Assembly: GCA_013407085.1 (NCBI GenBank)
Contig: JACCGJ010011332.1
Location: forward strand, 21,857-85,856
Length of the DNA: 64,000 nucleotides
Direction of reading: 5' to 3'
Origin: Atriophallophorus winterbourni
Lineage: Eukaryota > Platyhelminthes > Trematoda > Plagiorchiida > Microphallidae
Shown: in pieces, positions 10,301 through 22,910 of the stretch
How the letters are laid out: the number at the start of each line of letters is the position of its first letter
How positions within the stretch are numbered: the stretch's first letter is position 1
Position numbers and translations under genes: made by a program
The notes under the pieces: generated by a model
Database searches by the model: none
What the model was told of the DNA's origin: nothing
The model's input: the letters and a program-made list of their open reading frames with translations, nothing else

Positions 10301-12540
10301 CCATTCAAGCACTATACAACGAAATTAATATTAAAGAGTAATAAAGTAATTAAAGCTTATCCGTTGTCAGCTCATTGGAAGCACGAGATTCTTTAGTAGA
10401 AACCTGAAACCAGTTGACATAGCGAACGTCTACGGCATACATCCTGCCGAAACGTATTTCATTGAATGGTACACACATTCAATGTTCGAAAAATTAAACA
10501 GTTTTGCATCATTTCGTGAAAGAACCATGCGACTTCACATCACTCGGTCGTTTGTAACACAAATATTGACGGAGCATTTGTTAACGTGTGTATATCGGCA
10601 CAATAGTCCTTCTGTTTGCAAGAGTGCTACCACTACTTATTTAATCATAATTATGTTTCACATAAAATAAGTTTCGCATATTCTTTATGAAATGGCGCAT
10701 TGAATTTAGGCATGCAAGAACTGCAGTACAAAACCCACACAATATCTTTATATATTCAATATTATTAGGCTTTCAAATTTCAGAAAGATAAAACATATGA
10801 TTAATATGTAGTTCACTGCCGAGATTGAAAGAAGAACTTTGAAACATTCACCGTTTTTTTGGACTGTGCATAAATAATCGCTCACTTTGCATACGACCTC
10901 ATTCGTCATCCAACAATTTGCAATCACCTATGAAGATATATTTGTCCCAAGTGAGAAGAAAAACCCGATCAAATGATTTTTTTAAATACAACATCTTACT
11001 AAAGGAATCGTGATATAGATAAGCGATTGATTCGGCCACAGTACATCTACTTGACAAGGGTCACTGATGGAAACCTATTGTTGGGTTCTTAGTCATTAAT
11101 GATTTTCTACAAGACGTCTCCAGAATAACATGAGTATCAACGTTAGAAATTAAACAGGAATCCACAACATCAAAAGAAAAAGCATTTATGTTTAATCCCT
11201 GTTTGATATCACATGCAAGTTAGAATCCTTCAAAATATATATACCAAATTGTATGTTTAAATAACTAGAATCAGGCCATTGACCTTTCTATTGTTTAAGA
11301 GGAAGTCATCCAGATTTATATAGACATTTGTGTCGCCTGGGACGTTTCCGAACTAATTGATCGAATCGTAAGCCAAATAAACATGAATCAAGTGTCGGGT
11401 GTTTCGTTTTTAGTTGATTCACATGGATGATATTTTTCTGTAAACTTCAACATGCTGAGGAAGAACGACTTCTGATCGAACATAGGATAATACTTTGAAA
11501 TTTTTTAACGACTGTGTGGCTGCCTTTCAACCAATCAATAACATTTCTTTTTCAGTGGACTTACAGTTCCCAGTTCGGACATTGAGTAAAACACATCTCA
11601 TAGTTAATAAAGCTAGCACATTTTGTGTCGCATACTCTCTTTGTCTTGGGGGCATGTATATTGAAATGTTTGTTGTGTTTGCTTTAGCAGACAAAACATT
11701 AATAAAATAAAGCAATAAACTAGACCTGTTGTATGTAAATGAGAGCAATATGTGAATAAAACAAGTCAAGCATGTTAGTTACTGTTACCAATTTGTTGTT
11801 CATTTTATTGTAATTTTTAGTTATCAATCACTTAATTATTTCGAAGAATTTGCACAGATAAATCGTAGTAACGAATATAAAACAGTTTTCACAAAGTAAC
11901 GCTAGGCAATGTCTGTTTTGTAAAAAGAAAATAAACTGTAATATATTCAGTGAATGTCTAAATTTCAAATGCAGATCCGGATGCTCTTTATTTGAGCATT
12001 TTACGAGCAAAATGAATCGATAGAATTAGCCTGATGCTTTGAATCGTGGGATTTTCCAAGCAGGATCATTGTAAGTTGACAACGGGGTTTTGAAATGCAA
12101 TGATTTTTCTGAAACTATCTAGGCTGCGTAATTGCAGTGAGTGTGTTCGATGCTGCTTTGCAATGTATCCAATCATACCATGGGCCAAGTATACGACCTC
12201 GACAAAAACACACGAGTACGGAGTCTATTTAAGTTACTACATTTCAATTTTGTTGGGTATAACATGGGAAGAATGAAATAGCAAATAAATCAATGAATCT
12301 ATTGGGATAGCTTTTATTAATAGGTCGTAAAATATTATGTTGTAAATGACTATCGTCACCCCCTTCATAATTATGCATTACATATTGCCTGCTAGCAACT
12401 TAATCCAAAGCAGAGTACGGTCTGCAACGGAAAACGTGCATTATTTAATGAACTATACGCTCATATTGATTAGATTTCAATGCTTCCATTAAACAGGTAA
12501 AACACAAACTTCTTCATGCTCATTTACGAGAAACATCTCG
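7338..12540. other. Non-coding part of the left arm
   Basis: No gene or transposon coding region seen. A (CT)n(AT)n tract lies at 7540-7565. The longest mirrored frame (8478-8672, 64 codons) exists in both arms with about three replacement differences. It has no motif, and that pattern suggests drift. The only exon-like spots are 9478-9495 and 10182-10194, discussed among the findings. Confidence 0.5.
9541..9600 (-). mobile_element. CR1 3'-tail stub (left arm)
   Basis: TTAATGGTCTAAAAAGCAAC followed by tandem TTCAAGG/TTCAA is the reverse complement of a CR1 3' end, as at 34345-34379. A matching stub lies in the right arm at 42661-42716. The insertion therefore predates the inverted duplication. 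Only the end of a severely 5'-truncated copy remains. Confidence 0.6.
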
Positions 12541-12544
12541 TTAA

Positions 12545-14245
12545 CACGTTTCCTGCGAAGGGACCCACCGGCGGGTCCCTAAAGAAAAATCAGTAATATA
12601 TATAAATCTATCAAAAATATATAAACCGGTTCTAAAATAGACCGTTTGAGTGTTTCAAATTTTGAAAAAAATGGTTAATGAAGCAAAACAAATAAAGAAA
12701 AACTAAAGTTTATTCCTAAATAAGTGCTGTGATTCCTTTGAAAAAATACGCTATCAAAACATCAACGTAATACCAATTTTAATGCTTTTCCCATTTATCC
12801 TACATGTTTCGAAGCAAAGCATAATACACAGAGGTAAGGGGACCTTTCGCGTGAGGCACAATAGGTCGACACTTTTCTTGCTTTACGTTCGGCAGCTTCA
12901 TAGTCCTCATTCTTAGAGAACATTTCGTAGCATCTTTTGCAGCGCTTTCTGTTCTTTCTCTTTCGACCACCAGCTTCTTGTAGAGAGTGCACCGATAGTC
13001 GTGATATGTTTGACGTGCTTCTACCTGGCTTGTTTTGCTCCTTGTTTATTCCTTGCGTGAAAGAGAGAATAAAACTCTAGATTTGAAGTATACCCATCAT
13101 GAGTGCAAAGTTTGAAAAGCTTGCAGCCATATTTATGACTCTTTCCAGGAATATATTGCCGAAATACAATTCGTCCTGTGAAATGTACCATGCTCTCGTC
13201 GATCACAACGTTAGGTCCTCGTCTATACACGGTTTGAAATTATGCTACTACCATGTCGAGCAGTTTTTTTGATTTTGCGATCTTTTCCAACGTTTATTTC
13301 TTCATTGGTGGAAAAGTGAATCATTTGCAACAACAATTAAAAGCGGTCTCTAGTCATTGTGTCTGACACTAGATTGTTTTTAAAAAGACTCAATTTTGAC
13401 CAGTAGAGTTAAATGTCAGGTAGTGGGACCAATCCCATGTAAATGATAAGCCCAATGAATTTTTCAATTTTTTCTTCAGTAGTAGGCACCCATTGAACAA
13501 ATTTTGATCTTCGGGCTATAACCTTCAAAGCAATAGTGTGTTCGATTAGTCTCCTGTATAATCATGTCGACAATATCAGCAGTTATTATTTGTTTGCAAA
13601 CATCAACTGGGAAAACATTTCCATCTTCAGGTGAAGCTGACACTCTCACACGTAGCTTTTCCTTGCCAGTGAATTCAAACTCTCGATTTTTCTTAGTTGT
13701 TTGCTTCCATTCAGTGTCATGCAATTGTTTATTATTGATTTCCTCAGTGTGATTGTTATTGCCTTCATCAGTTGTTTCTCTATTTAATGTGGTACTGTCA
13801 GTGTCTGAATAGTAATCTTGAAAATCTGGGTCTTCTTCGTCAATCTTCAGAGGTTCATCTGTGTCGGAACTTGAGCTCACTTGAGCGTCCCGATGTGTTT
13901 CTTCCGAAAAAAACACTAATTTCCACAACGAAGGCTGTAAAATAATGAGAATAAATTTCAAACACAAGAAACAAGCCATGGAGCACACCAAAAAGAGCAA
14001 CAATATCGAGATTTATCAGGGGAACCACCGGTGGGTCCCTTCGTATTACAACAAAAGATTCTAATGTCAAATTCGAAGGTTATCACATGTGTGTCCCGAT
14101 TTTCTGACTTCAACCAGCTGTAAGCAGCCAGGGCAACATACACACAACCTCTCGTGGCGATAGCACATGGTGCACTGAATATATAGTGAAATAAATGCAT
14201 CGCAGTGAGCGGAAACCACTGTTCCTAGAAATCGCCGGAAACGTG
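12545..14245 (-). mobile_element. piggyBac DNA transposon, internally deleted (left copy)
   Basis: The element is bounded by TTAA at 12541-12544 and 14246-14249, the piggyBac target duplication. Terminal inverted repeats are CACGTTTCC and GGAAACGTG. Near each end lies a subterminal palindrome of the GGGACCCACCGGTGGGTCCC type (about 12559-12579 and 14022-14042). At 1.7 kb it is shorter than an autonomous element. The copy at 34892-39684 is the same insertion in the other arm. Confidence 0.85.
12795..14003 (-). pseudogene. piggyBac transposase remnant (left copy)
   Basis: Three pieces on the minus strand recall a piggyBac transposase. An acidic Ser/Asp-rich N-terminus leads into RVRVSASPEDGNVFPVD (about 13900-13480). 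After a frameshift come QWVPTT and FIGLIIYMGL. The segment VVIDESMVHFTGR / YIPGKSHKYGCKLFK (13230-13021) holds the first catalytic Asp in IDES. A C-terminal cysteine-rich finger follows (CKRCYEMF, YLCVLCFASKH; 12992-12795). The stretch that should carry the second and third catalytic Asp is deleted at about 13020, so the protein cannot be active. Both arms share this deletion, so it arose before the duplication. Confidence 0.75.
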
Positions 14246-14499
14246 TTAAGGGATTTCAAATTCCACAAAACAGAATTTTTTGGAATTCTCAAAGTTCAAT
14301 ATGATGACTAACATTTTACTAAGCCCAGGATTTCTACTTGGTAATCCGTCCTTGAAATGCATCAAGATTCAAGATTCAAGATTTATGGTTGAAAAAGCAA
14401 TTAACTTTACAATAAGCACAGGGTGGAAATATAGGTACAAATGTATATATTTATATAAGTATAAATAAAATCAAAATCAATGGGACAATGATAGCTTAT

Positions 14500-15010
14500 T
14501 AATAGTTTGGGGAATAATTCGGATTAGCTCTCATATAATCGTCAAGTTTTCATTTGAATATAGATAAACTGTTTGAGCTTACCAAAACGGAAGTTAGGGA
14601 ATTCCAAGCAAAGCACACACGTACGGAATAAAAATACCTGCGGCAGTTCCGTTTGGAATGTGGTATTTCCAACTTGCAACCATGGCCACGGCTGTTGCTT
14701 GAAGTTCGAAGGTGAAATAATATATCCAGGGGGTGGGAAACAGTAGTTAGTATTTCGTATGCGAGGATGAGATCACCCCGCATTCTCCTATGTGCAAGTG
14801 TACTCATTTCCAGTTGTCTGAGTTGCCTGGCGAATGACATATTTTCGAGACCAATAACAAGCTTAGAAGCTCTCCGGTATATGCGATCCAGGAGTAAGAT
14901 GTCTTTTTGGAGCCATGGTGTCCAGGCTTGTGCGGCATAATCTAGAACCGGGTGTATATATGTATTCATCATGAGAGGAAAACACCCCGGGGAAAACGTC
15001 CAAATATCCG
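14500..15010 (-). pseudogene. CR1 ORF2 C-terminal segment (copy A) in shifted frame
   Basis: This continues ORF2 of copy A after the frameshift near 14990, within the region of GRFPRG / TFSPGCFP. Recognisable C-terminal CR1 motifs are MMNTYIHPVLDYAAQAWTPW, LLDRIYRRASKLVIGLEN and RYFYSVRVCFAWNSL. A TGA at 14550-14552 interrupts just after SLSIFK. The same frame then continues about 14 codons to the natural end. Apart from the frameshift and this stop, the segment is well preserved. Confidence 0.8.
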
Positions 15011-17395
15011 CCGTAGCATGCCGAGCAGCCGAGACGCGCTTTTGTAAACGGTTTCGCATTGTAGACCATTTTTCAAACTGCCGCAAATCCAGACACCTAG
15101 GTCCTTTTCTTTTTCAGTGTACTCCAGGTTAATGTCGCCGAGCTTGTATGGATAGGAAAAGCCAAGGTCACGACCAATCTGAATCATCTTCGACTTTTGC
15201 ATATTCAATGACAGTTTATTTTCAGATGACCAGTTGAACAAAGCACTCAAATCGTTTTGCAGCAAGATACAATCGTCAGCATTTCTGATTTGCCTCCATA
15301 CTTTTATATCGTCAGCAAACAAAACCATCTTACTATCATTTGGTAGTGGTATATCGTTCATATAGACTAGAAACAGTATTGGTCCAAGCACTGACCCTTG
15401 TGGAACTCCGCTAGTGACATCGATGTTCTTCGAAAATAAGCCGTCCACACGAACTCGGATGTGTCTGTTGCTGAGGTAATCTCTTAGCAATTCGTATAGT
15501 CTTCCAACAACACCGTGTTTCTTTAGCTTGTTCAAGAGTAAATTGTGATCAACTCTGTCGAACGCTTTAGAAATATCCAGGTAGCACGCATGAATACAGC
15601 CCCCCGCATCTACAATCTTCGTCCAATCGTCTAAGCTTGTCAGCAAATTTGTTAGACAAGAGCGATTTCTGCGAAATCCATGTTGGGCAACTGCCAAAAG
15701 TTGATTCGTTTCCAGATGTCGCACGATTTCTGCGGTTATTATTCGCTCAAAAACTTTTGATACCGAAGACAGCAAGGTCACCGGCCTGTAATTTTTAACA
15801 TCAGAACGGCAACCACCTTTGTAAATGGGTATTATTTGTCCCAGTTTCCAGTCTTGTGGCACTACGCCAGCTTGGAGCAAATTATTAAACATGCAAGATA
15901 GAGGTTCAGATAGCTGCGCATGGCAGGTTTTGAGCAGCTTTGGAGTTATCTCATCTGGTCCTGGAGATTTCTTTACGTTTAATTTTCGTAAGTACTGCGC
16001 TACCACCATCGGAGTAATCAATACTTCACTCAAGGTCGGTCGGTCAAGTCGAACGATTGGTTCCTGATCAGGCTCCATGGATTTCGGCGCAAAAACTCCG
16101 GCATAAAAGTCTGCTAACAGGTCAGCGGTCTGATTTATGGATTCTGTGAAGCCGGACGAAGTTTTCAGGGCAAAGACTCCTGGTTTAATATTTGTTCTAT
16201 CGTTTACAAGTCTATACAAGAGCTTCGGATTCTGGTGCATCTGAGTAATCAATTGCGATTGGAACGCTTGTTTATCATCTCGAATTAAGCTGATAACTTT
16301 GTTTCTCAGTCGTGTAAATTGTGCCCAAGAATCAGCTGTGTTGGTAGCCTTGTGAAACTCCCACGCTACTGCCCTTTGTTTCATCCACTTTTTAGTCCTG
16401 CTTCGTAGTAAAAATTTATTTCGTTGAGACGTTTTCTTCAAAGCAAACATTGAATGTTCCTCCAATATAGATTTGAGGTGCTGTAAGAGAGATCGCCAAT
16501 GACTATCCGGATCGGAGTAATCCAGTTGTGCGAAACTAGTGCTTTGTAACTCGGCACACAAGGCACGGTAGTTCACCATTCTGACGCATTTTGTCCCGTC
16601 ACTATTGCGTCTAGCGCTACAAACGTACTCGAATTCTAGGACAACGTGATCGCTTCGTCCGATCGGCGGTTTATAGATGATAGTTTCTACAGCGGTAGGT
16701 TCAGATGTAAGTATCAAGTCCAAGGTAGACGGCCTGTCAGCTCCCCTCATACGAGTAAATCCTTTAACGTGGTTATAGAGGGGTGTGTAATCCAAGACTG
16801 CTCGAAGTTCGTGTTCAAATGTCTCTGGTGGATGATCATCACGGTTATATAGCTGGGGAAGGTTGAAGTCTCCCATTACCAAAATTTGAGTGTTATATCG
16901 CGTTATTACATATTGCAAAGCGGTAATCAGTTTATTATTCAGGTCGAGGTTCGCGGTTGGAGAACGGTAAATCACTCCAATAACGCACTGGTCACCAGAA
17001 GTAAGAGTTATAGAACACCAGAGCGTGTCGGGGATATCCAGATTTTGGTCATTCATAACTCTGCAAATAAATGATTGATTGCAGTAGAGTGCTGCTCCTC
17101 CGCCATCACTTAAACGGTCACGTCGAAATAAAGACATGCTTGGTAAAGAGAGTTCTAGATCAGAAAACGAGGTAGTGAACCACGTTTTTGTTATGGCAAC
17201 TATGTCTGGGTTCGTTTCATCACAAATCTCGGAGAGTTCGTGCAGCTTATTGATCAGGCTGTTTGCGTTCGTATAGATGCACTTAATTGTGTTTTTTATG
17301 AGTAATGACGGGGTGTAAGCTGTTTGGTTCAGCAGTTTGCTAGAGAGACTTTGTGTGTTTGTATATAAACAATCAATAAAGTTTGTAGTGTTCAT
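14969..17395 (-). pseudogene. CR1 ORF2 (copy A): endonuclease plus reverse transcriptase
   Basis: An 808-codon frame from ATG 17393-17395. The apurinic-type endonuclease shows YTNANS (41-46), GDFN (175-178) and SDHVVLEF (248-255). The RT shows KKSPGPDEITP, NYRPVTLLSS, YLDISKAFDRVDH (Asp607), SGVPQGSVLGP, LFADDIKVW (active site 693-696) and EKEKDLGVWI. The catalytic Glu of the ETW motif is Lys (residue 70, codon 17186-17188). The N-terminus has a 30-residue duplication of the first strand (YTNTQSLSSKLL, then YTNANSLINKLH). A frameshift near 14990 moves the C-terminal part to another frame. It starts 11 bp after ORF1. Confidence 0.9.
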
Positions 17396-17406
17396 ATCAC
17401 GAGAGG

Positions 17407-18711
17407 TTATTGGGGGTCCGACTCTGTCAGAGTCGGAATGCTCACGTTTTTTTGAAGTGGCGCATGAGGTTCCAATTGAACTGTGACACTTGGCGTAGGT
17501 TGATCAGTACTATCCGTTTGCTGAATTTCGGTTTTGATCCTGGGCAAGCTTAACTTTACGTTTTGGGGTAGATATCTTCTGTTTGACTTCCATTCGCGTT
17601 TGACATTATCGGTCATTTCGGTTGTCAAAAAGGTTAGCTTCAGAGGGCTAGGACCTTGCCCTTTATAGTTTGTAGACATCGGCATCCTGAAATTGCTTAC
17701 CAGTATGGATGTTTTAACGCCGATCTTTTCAGCTAAGTATTTCCACTGTTTGTGATCGTGCTCAAACTTTTGAGAAGGATCGTCTGCAGCGTAATCTGGA
17801 ACACCCAGAAGTACAATACTTCTTGGATTATTTTCCTCTCGATATTTCTTTGTCGTCCTTCGCTCCCACCATGGTAGATCCGGAAGGATACGACTTGTAG
17901 AATTGGAAACATCTCTAAGCTTGTAAGCATTTAAAAGTACGTTTTCCACATCCTCAGCTGATTTCAACGTTACTTTTAAAAGACTTGGATCATTTTTGTG
18001 TGGGGAATTCTTGTGACGGTGTAGCCGAACAATTGATGAGGGGGTAGCTGGGGACAGTTTCATCTGACTACACAAATTATGCCACTCCACTAAGTCGTGC
18101 TTCTGTTTGGCTTCGAATAGCGTTTCCTGTGACTCGGTCACGTTGGTACATATCACACTGAGGTTTATACGTGTGGGTTTTGGCTTATAGTTTGGGTCCT
18201 TGTTTTTGACGGTGGCTATGTGGATTTCTTTCTGAAATCCGCGACATGTGTGCAACGCTGATGAATCCTTTTCAGTTTTGGTCAGATTTTGCGCAGTTAT
18301 CTGGGCAAATGTCGGCCTGCTCGAATGTGACAAATTCTCTGCTGAATTTTCGGTAGTGGCCTCTGAGTGCGGCAATAATGGTATTTTTGTCGCGTTCATT
18401 ATGCGTTCAATAAGTGCTATTAGGCTGGATTCTAAGCCATTTAGACGTGTCTCGATTGTGTTATCAGTGGTCTTCGCTTCAGAAAATGTCACCTTTGGTT
18501 TGTTTTTGCAAACTTGGCAAACATAACAGACACCGGGACAAATGTCTCCATTAATAATCGCTACCACGTCTGGGGTCAACGACTTATCACATTTTGCATG
18601 CACCTTTGACAAGCAGTCGTAACATGTGACACATCTCGCCTTGGGGCTTACAACCTTTCGTCAAACCGCACACACGCACCGCGTGGTGCTTTGTCTCGTT
18701 TTCAGGGTCAT
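17407..18711 (-). pseudogene. CR1 ORF1 (copy A), PHD-like finger, one nonsense codon
   Basis: The 434-codon frame is started at the ATG 18709-18711, which aligns with the start in copy D (31365). The N-terminus is a Cys/His finger (C12, C14, then CVTCYDCLSKVHAKC and CPGVCYVCQVC, about residues 12-60), a PHD/zf type known in CR1 ORF1. A central RSIVLLGVPDY region and a basic C-terminus follow, consistent with RNA binding. TGA at 18661-18663 (codon 17) replaces a zinc-ligand Cys that copy D keeps. The rest of the frame is intact. In life the protein would bind the element RNA and act as nucleic-acid chaperone. Confidence 0.8.
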
Positions 18712-19165
18712 TCGGTCAGGAAAAATTTCAACGCTGTTCACACGTAGTGTTTCGACCGTTCGATCAACAATGAATAGCGTGATGGCGGTAAACTGCAGTG
18801 ATCACGAAGTAGAGTGAAATCTGTAATCAATCCTGCAGTACGTTTCGGGATTTGATCTCCGGATATTCAGGGTAGCTCCAGTCGATGCAGAAGAAATAGC
18901 TCCTTCGAATGGTATCAATAACTAGAGAAAATTGAACAGCGGCAACAACTTTTCACGCGTAGATCCGAAATGGGAAAAACACGAAAAATCACAAATTGCA
19001 CGTATTGCTGAATACCACTACGAGAGTGATAATTACAGATAGCTGAATTCGAGAGGATTTCAAAAATGTATAATGTATCGACTTAGGTCCAAGTGGAAGA
19101 AGAGTGTATCCAGGTAATCGGGAGCTCAAAATAATGCGACCACACGGTAAGCACGGTAAGCACTA
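18712..19165 (-). other. 5' UTR of CR1 copy A
   Basis: Similar throughout to the 5' UTR of copy D (31366-31756 and 32180-32229), including ACGCGTAGATCC / ACGCGTAAATCC and the terminal GAGCTCAAAAT block. It presumably holds the internal Pol II promoter expected for a full-length CR1. No TATA box is needed or obvious. Confidence 0.6.
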
Positions 19166-19562
19166 AAGGTAAAACATCACTATTTAGCTGATAGAGTCTT
19201 GTAGAAATCCTTATGAAAGTTAAACAAATGTGTGTCAGCCATGCCAAAGTAATTCTCTAAAAGACTGCCTCAAAATTGTTTGGAACGACATTATTGGATG
19301 TTAATCATAAATGCAACAATTTCTTTTCACGGAGCCAACAACAATGGGTTCAAGCTTATAGTTTTCTCAATGGCATCAAATATCTTAGTACACTTTACCG
19401 GTTACAGGCTATTTAAATTTTTGATTATCGTACGTCGAAACTCCCGTTTTGGGTATAAGCGCAAAGTGATCGTATAAATGAGACCAATTATATGTTTATT
19501 GTTCACGCTCAAGGCGACACGGAAAGCCACCCTGTATGATATTTATCCACGGAATATTCAAT

Positions 19563-22500
19563 TACATGGATTGCAAAATACATTGTAGAGCCTATCTAAA
19601 TGAGATATATTGTGAACGTTAACATTGGCCAGGAATCACTTTGTGATTCTGTATTTGAACATCGTGGTTCTTTGTATGAACCATATATAACAGTGGCATA
19701 CAAGTTCAACTTTGTTAACAGACAACCGTATTTCAAAGATTTGATATATTGGAATTCAGAATCAGTCCGAAGTAATGTGTTGCTCACATCTGCCGCACTT
19801 ACACACCAAAACCGGTTGCTGGCTGTTTACCGTCATAAGATGGAGACAGTTATATCAGCTTCAGTGAGCCTTGAAACAGTGGATAAGTGGTAAACAAAGT
19901 TACACTTGAATGACACTGTTATATGTCGTTCCTAGAACGAACCACTGTGTTCAATCAAAGAATCACATAGTGATTCCGGGTCATGCACTCAAGACTCCAC
20001 CTGATGACTGCAAACAGCTAGAACCTGGTAGTGGTGCGTAAGTGCGGATGATGTGAGCAACACATTGCTTTTGTCATCCTTAAGCGCCTTGATTGCGAGA
20101 CCGGGAATCACTATGTTATTCTGTGTTTGACCGCTAATGTTCGTTGCACGAACTCTATATAAAAGTATCATCCAATTATAACTTTATAAAATCAGTCCGT
20201 TGGAACACGCACTAAAAATTATATATCGACAATGCTTCTACAAGGTTTGAAGAAATCGTTCACCTACTATATGTATATACATATTACCCTGCTGAAATCT
20301 ATGTATTATGAAGAAACCGATCTTAATTTGTTTATTATTTTAAAACTAACAACTATCTGTGGGACAAGATCGAGGTTATTGACCATATGTATCAATCTCA
20401 CAAATAAGCTAATCTAAGCAGCACAATATGAATAAAAACCACCGGATAATTCATTGTCATACACATTTGACAAATCAATCGGAATATTGGTAACTATGCT
20501 CAGATATCAAGTGAGTACATGTTGAAGTCAGCACATATATACTAGATAAGTTGCTTTCACCGCTAAACCTATTGTGAACGAGTATCGTGACGTCGTCGCG
20601 ATATCATCATAATAGATTTCATTACCATGCTTTATAACAAAAATTACTCCTCACATATTTCGACAGCATCTATGTTTCAGCGAACCACCGAATCTTATGC
20701 TAGAAAGACGTCCTATCTTTGATATTGATTAGCCATTTTCTAACTCAGCCTATACGGTTAATGTTGTACTACCCTAGCTTCTGCCAATTCGCAGGTTTAC
20801 GGAATAATCTGTATTAGCCACGTCAAAGATTGTCTGATCATCATGGGTTTTATCGGTTGTATCGGTTGGCTTACTACCATTATGTGATCTGGCATCTACA
20901 GTACTACTGTGCGAATGTGATTAACGATGACTATCAAGTATAACTCAAAATCACAAGATACAAGTTTACTTTAAAGAAAGTATGAATCTAGCTGCATAAT
21001 TGTGCGATTTACATACCATGACCTACACGAAATCACCAACCCTCTAAAACATCTATTTCGCATGTATGCCAACTTTTATATAGGGTTCGTACAACGAACC
21101 ACGATGTTCAGACACAGAATCACAAAGTGATTCTCAGTCAAGCACTCGAGGCGCTTATGGATGATCAAAGTAATGTGTTGCTCACATCCACACTGTTTAA
21201 AGTCTTACTGAACCTAATCTTACTGTCTCCGCCTGACGATGGCAAACAGCCAGAAACCGGTAGTGGTGTGTAAGGGATGGGGTTGTGAGCAACACATTAC
21301 TTTGGTGATCCATAATCGCCTCGAGTGCTTGACCATGAATCACTTTGTGATTCTGTGTCTGAACATCGTGGTTCGTTGTACGAACCCTATATAACAGTTG
21401 GCATACATGCGAAGTAGATGTTTTAGAGGGTTGGTGATTTCGTGTATGTCATGGTATGTAAATCGCACAATTATGTAGCTAGATTCATACTTTCTCTAAA
21501 GTAAACTTGTATCTTGTGATTTTGAGTTATACTTGATAGTCATCGTTAATCACTCGCCACAGTAGTACTGTAGCTGCCAGATCCCATAATGGTAGTAAGC
21601 CACCGATTACAACCGATAAAACCCATGATGAATCGACACCTTTGAGTGTGCTAATACAGATTATTCCCTAAACCTGCGAATTGGCAAAAGCTAGGGTAGT
21701 ACAACATTAACCGTATAGGCTGAGTTAAAAATGGCTAATCACTATCAAAGATAGGACGTCTTTCTAGCATATGATTCAGTGGTTCGCAAAAACATAGATG
21801 CTGTCGAAATATGTGAGGAGTAATTTTTGTTATAAAGCATGGTAATGAAATCTACTATTATGATATCGCGACGACGTCACGATACTCGTTTACAATAGGT
21901 TTAGCGGAGAAAGCAACTTATCTAGTGTATATGTGCTGAATTCAACATGTACTCACTTGATATCTGAGCATAGTTACCAATATCCCGATTGATTTGTCAA
22001 ATGTGTATGACAATGAATTATCCGGTGGTTTTTATTCATATTGTGCTGCTCAGATTAGCTTATTTGTGAGATTGATTCATATGGTCAATAACCTCGATCT
22101 TGTCCCACAGATAGTTGTTAGTTTTGGAATAATAAACACATTAAGATCGATTTCTTCATAATACATAGATTTTAGCATGGTAATATGTATACACATATAG
22201 TAGGTGAACGATTTCTTCAAACCTTGTAGAAGCATTGTCGATATATAATTTTTAGTGCGTGTTCCAACGGACTGATTTTATAAAGTTATAATTGGATGAT
22301 ACTTATATATAGAGTTCGTACCACGAACATTAGCGGTCCAACACAGAATAACATAGTGATTCCCGGTCTCGCAATCAAGGCGCTTAAGGATGACAAAAGC
22401 AATGTGTTGCTCACATCATCCGCACTTACGCACCACTACCAAGTTCTAGCTGTTTGCAGTCATCAGTTGGAGTCTTGAGTGCATGACCCGGAATCACTAT

Positions 22501-22910
22501 GCGATTCTTTGATTGAACACAGTGGTTCGTTCTAAGAACGATATATAACAGTGTCATTCAAGTGTAACTTTGTTTACTACTTATCCACTGTTTCAAGGCT
22601 CACTGAAGCTGGTATAACTGTCTCCATCTTATGACGGCAAACAGCCAGCAACCGGTTTCGGTGTGTAAGTGCTGGAGATGTGAGCAACACATTACTTTGG
22701 ACTGATTTTGAAATCCAATATCTCACATCTTTGTAATACGGTTGTCTGTTAACAAAGTTGAACTTGTATGCCACTGTTATATAGGGTTCTTACAAAGAAC
22801 CACGATGTTCAAATACAGAATCACAAAGTGATTCCTGTCCAATGTTAACGTACACAATATATCCCATTTAGATAGGCTCTACAATGTATTTTGCAATTCA
22901 TTGAATTGCA
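19563..22910. mobile_element. Foldback (long inverted repeat) element
   Basis: A nearly perfect 3.3-kb palindrome centred near 21235. The first half (19570-21060) is the reverse complement of 21400-22900: for example the outer end TGCAAAATACATTG at 19571 mirrors CAATGTATTTTGCA near 22886. Arms are about 1.65 kb. Each is built of hairpin-rich units (AATCACTTTGTGATT; GGTTCGTTGTACGAACC) plus a 1-kb inner block. No transposase frame is visible. It sits directly on the inner edge of the left palindrome arm. It resembles foldback-type non-autonomous DNA elements; the class is inferred. Confidence 0.75.

Larger units (their letters stand above)
14364..19165 (-). mobile_element. CR1-like LINE copy A, nearly full length
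   Basis: This copy is inserted in the left arm. Arm sequence stops at GAAATGCATC (14354-14363) and resumes at GGTAAAACATCA (about 19168); the right arm is continuous there (about 34760-34775). On the minus strand the order is 5' UTR (about 19165-18712), ORF1 (18711-17407), an 11-nt gap, ORF2 (17395 to about 14500) and a 3' end of TTGAATC-type repeats at 14364-14390. The 5' end (GAGCTCAAAATAATGCGACC reversed at 19122-19141) matches that of copy D. At 4.8 kb it is the most complete LINE here. Confidence 0.9.
7338..19562. repeat. Left arm of large inverted duplication
   Basis: Reading left to right, this matches the reverse complement of 44905 down to 34380 in continuous order. The outer edge lies at TTCAAAATGAAATATATC (7342-7360 against about 44885-44902). 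Both arms contain the CT/TA microsatellite, a CR1 tail stub and piggyBac, and the inner edge is GGAATATTCAA. By eye the arms differ at several percent of positions, with small indels. The arm is interrupted by CR1 copy A (14364-19165), absent from the other arm. Without the insertion it is about 7.4 kb. Confidence 0.9.

Noticed and set aside
11495..11769. Overlapping frames of 71 and 80 codons, mirrored at 40467-40744
   Set aside because: Both strands are open in the same place and the two arms differ by indels; no motif. Treated as chance.
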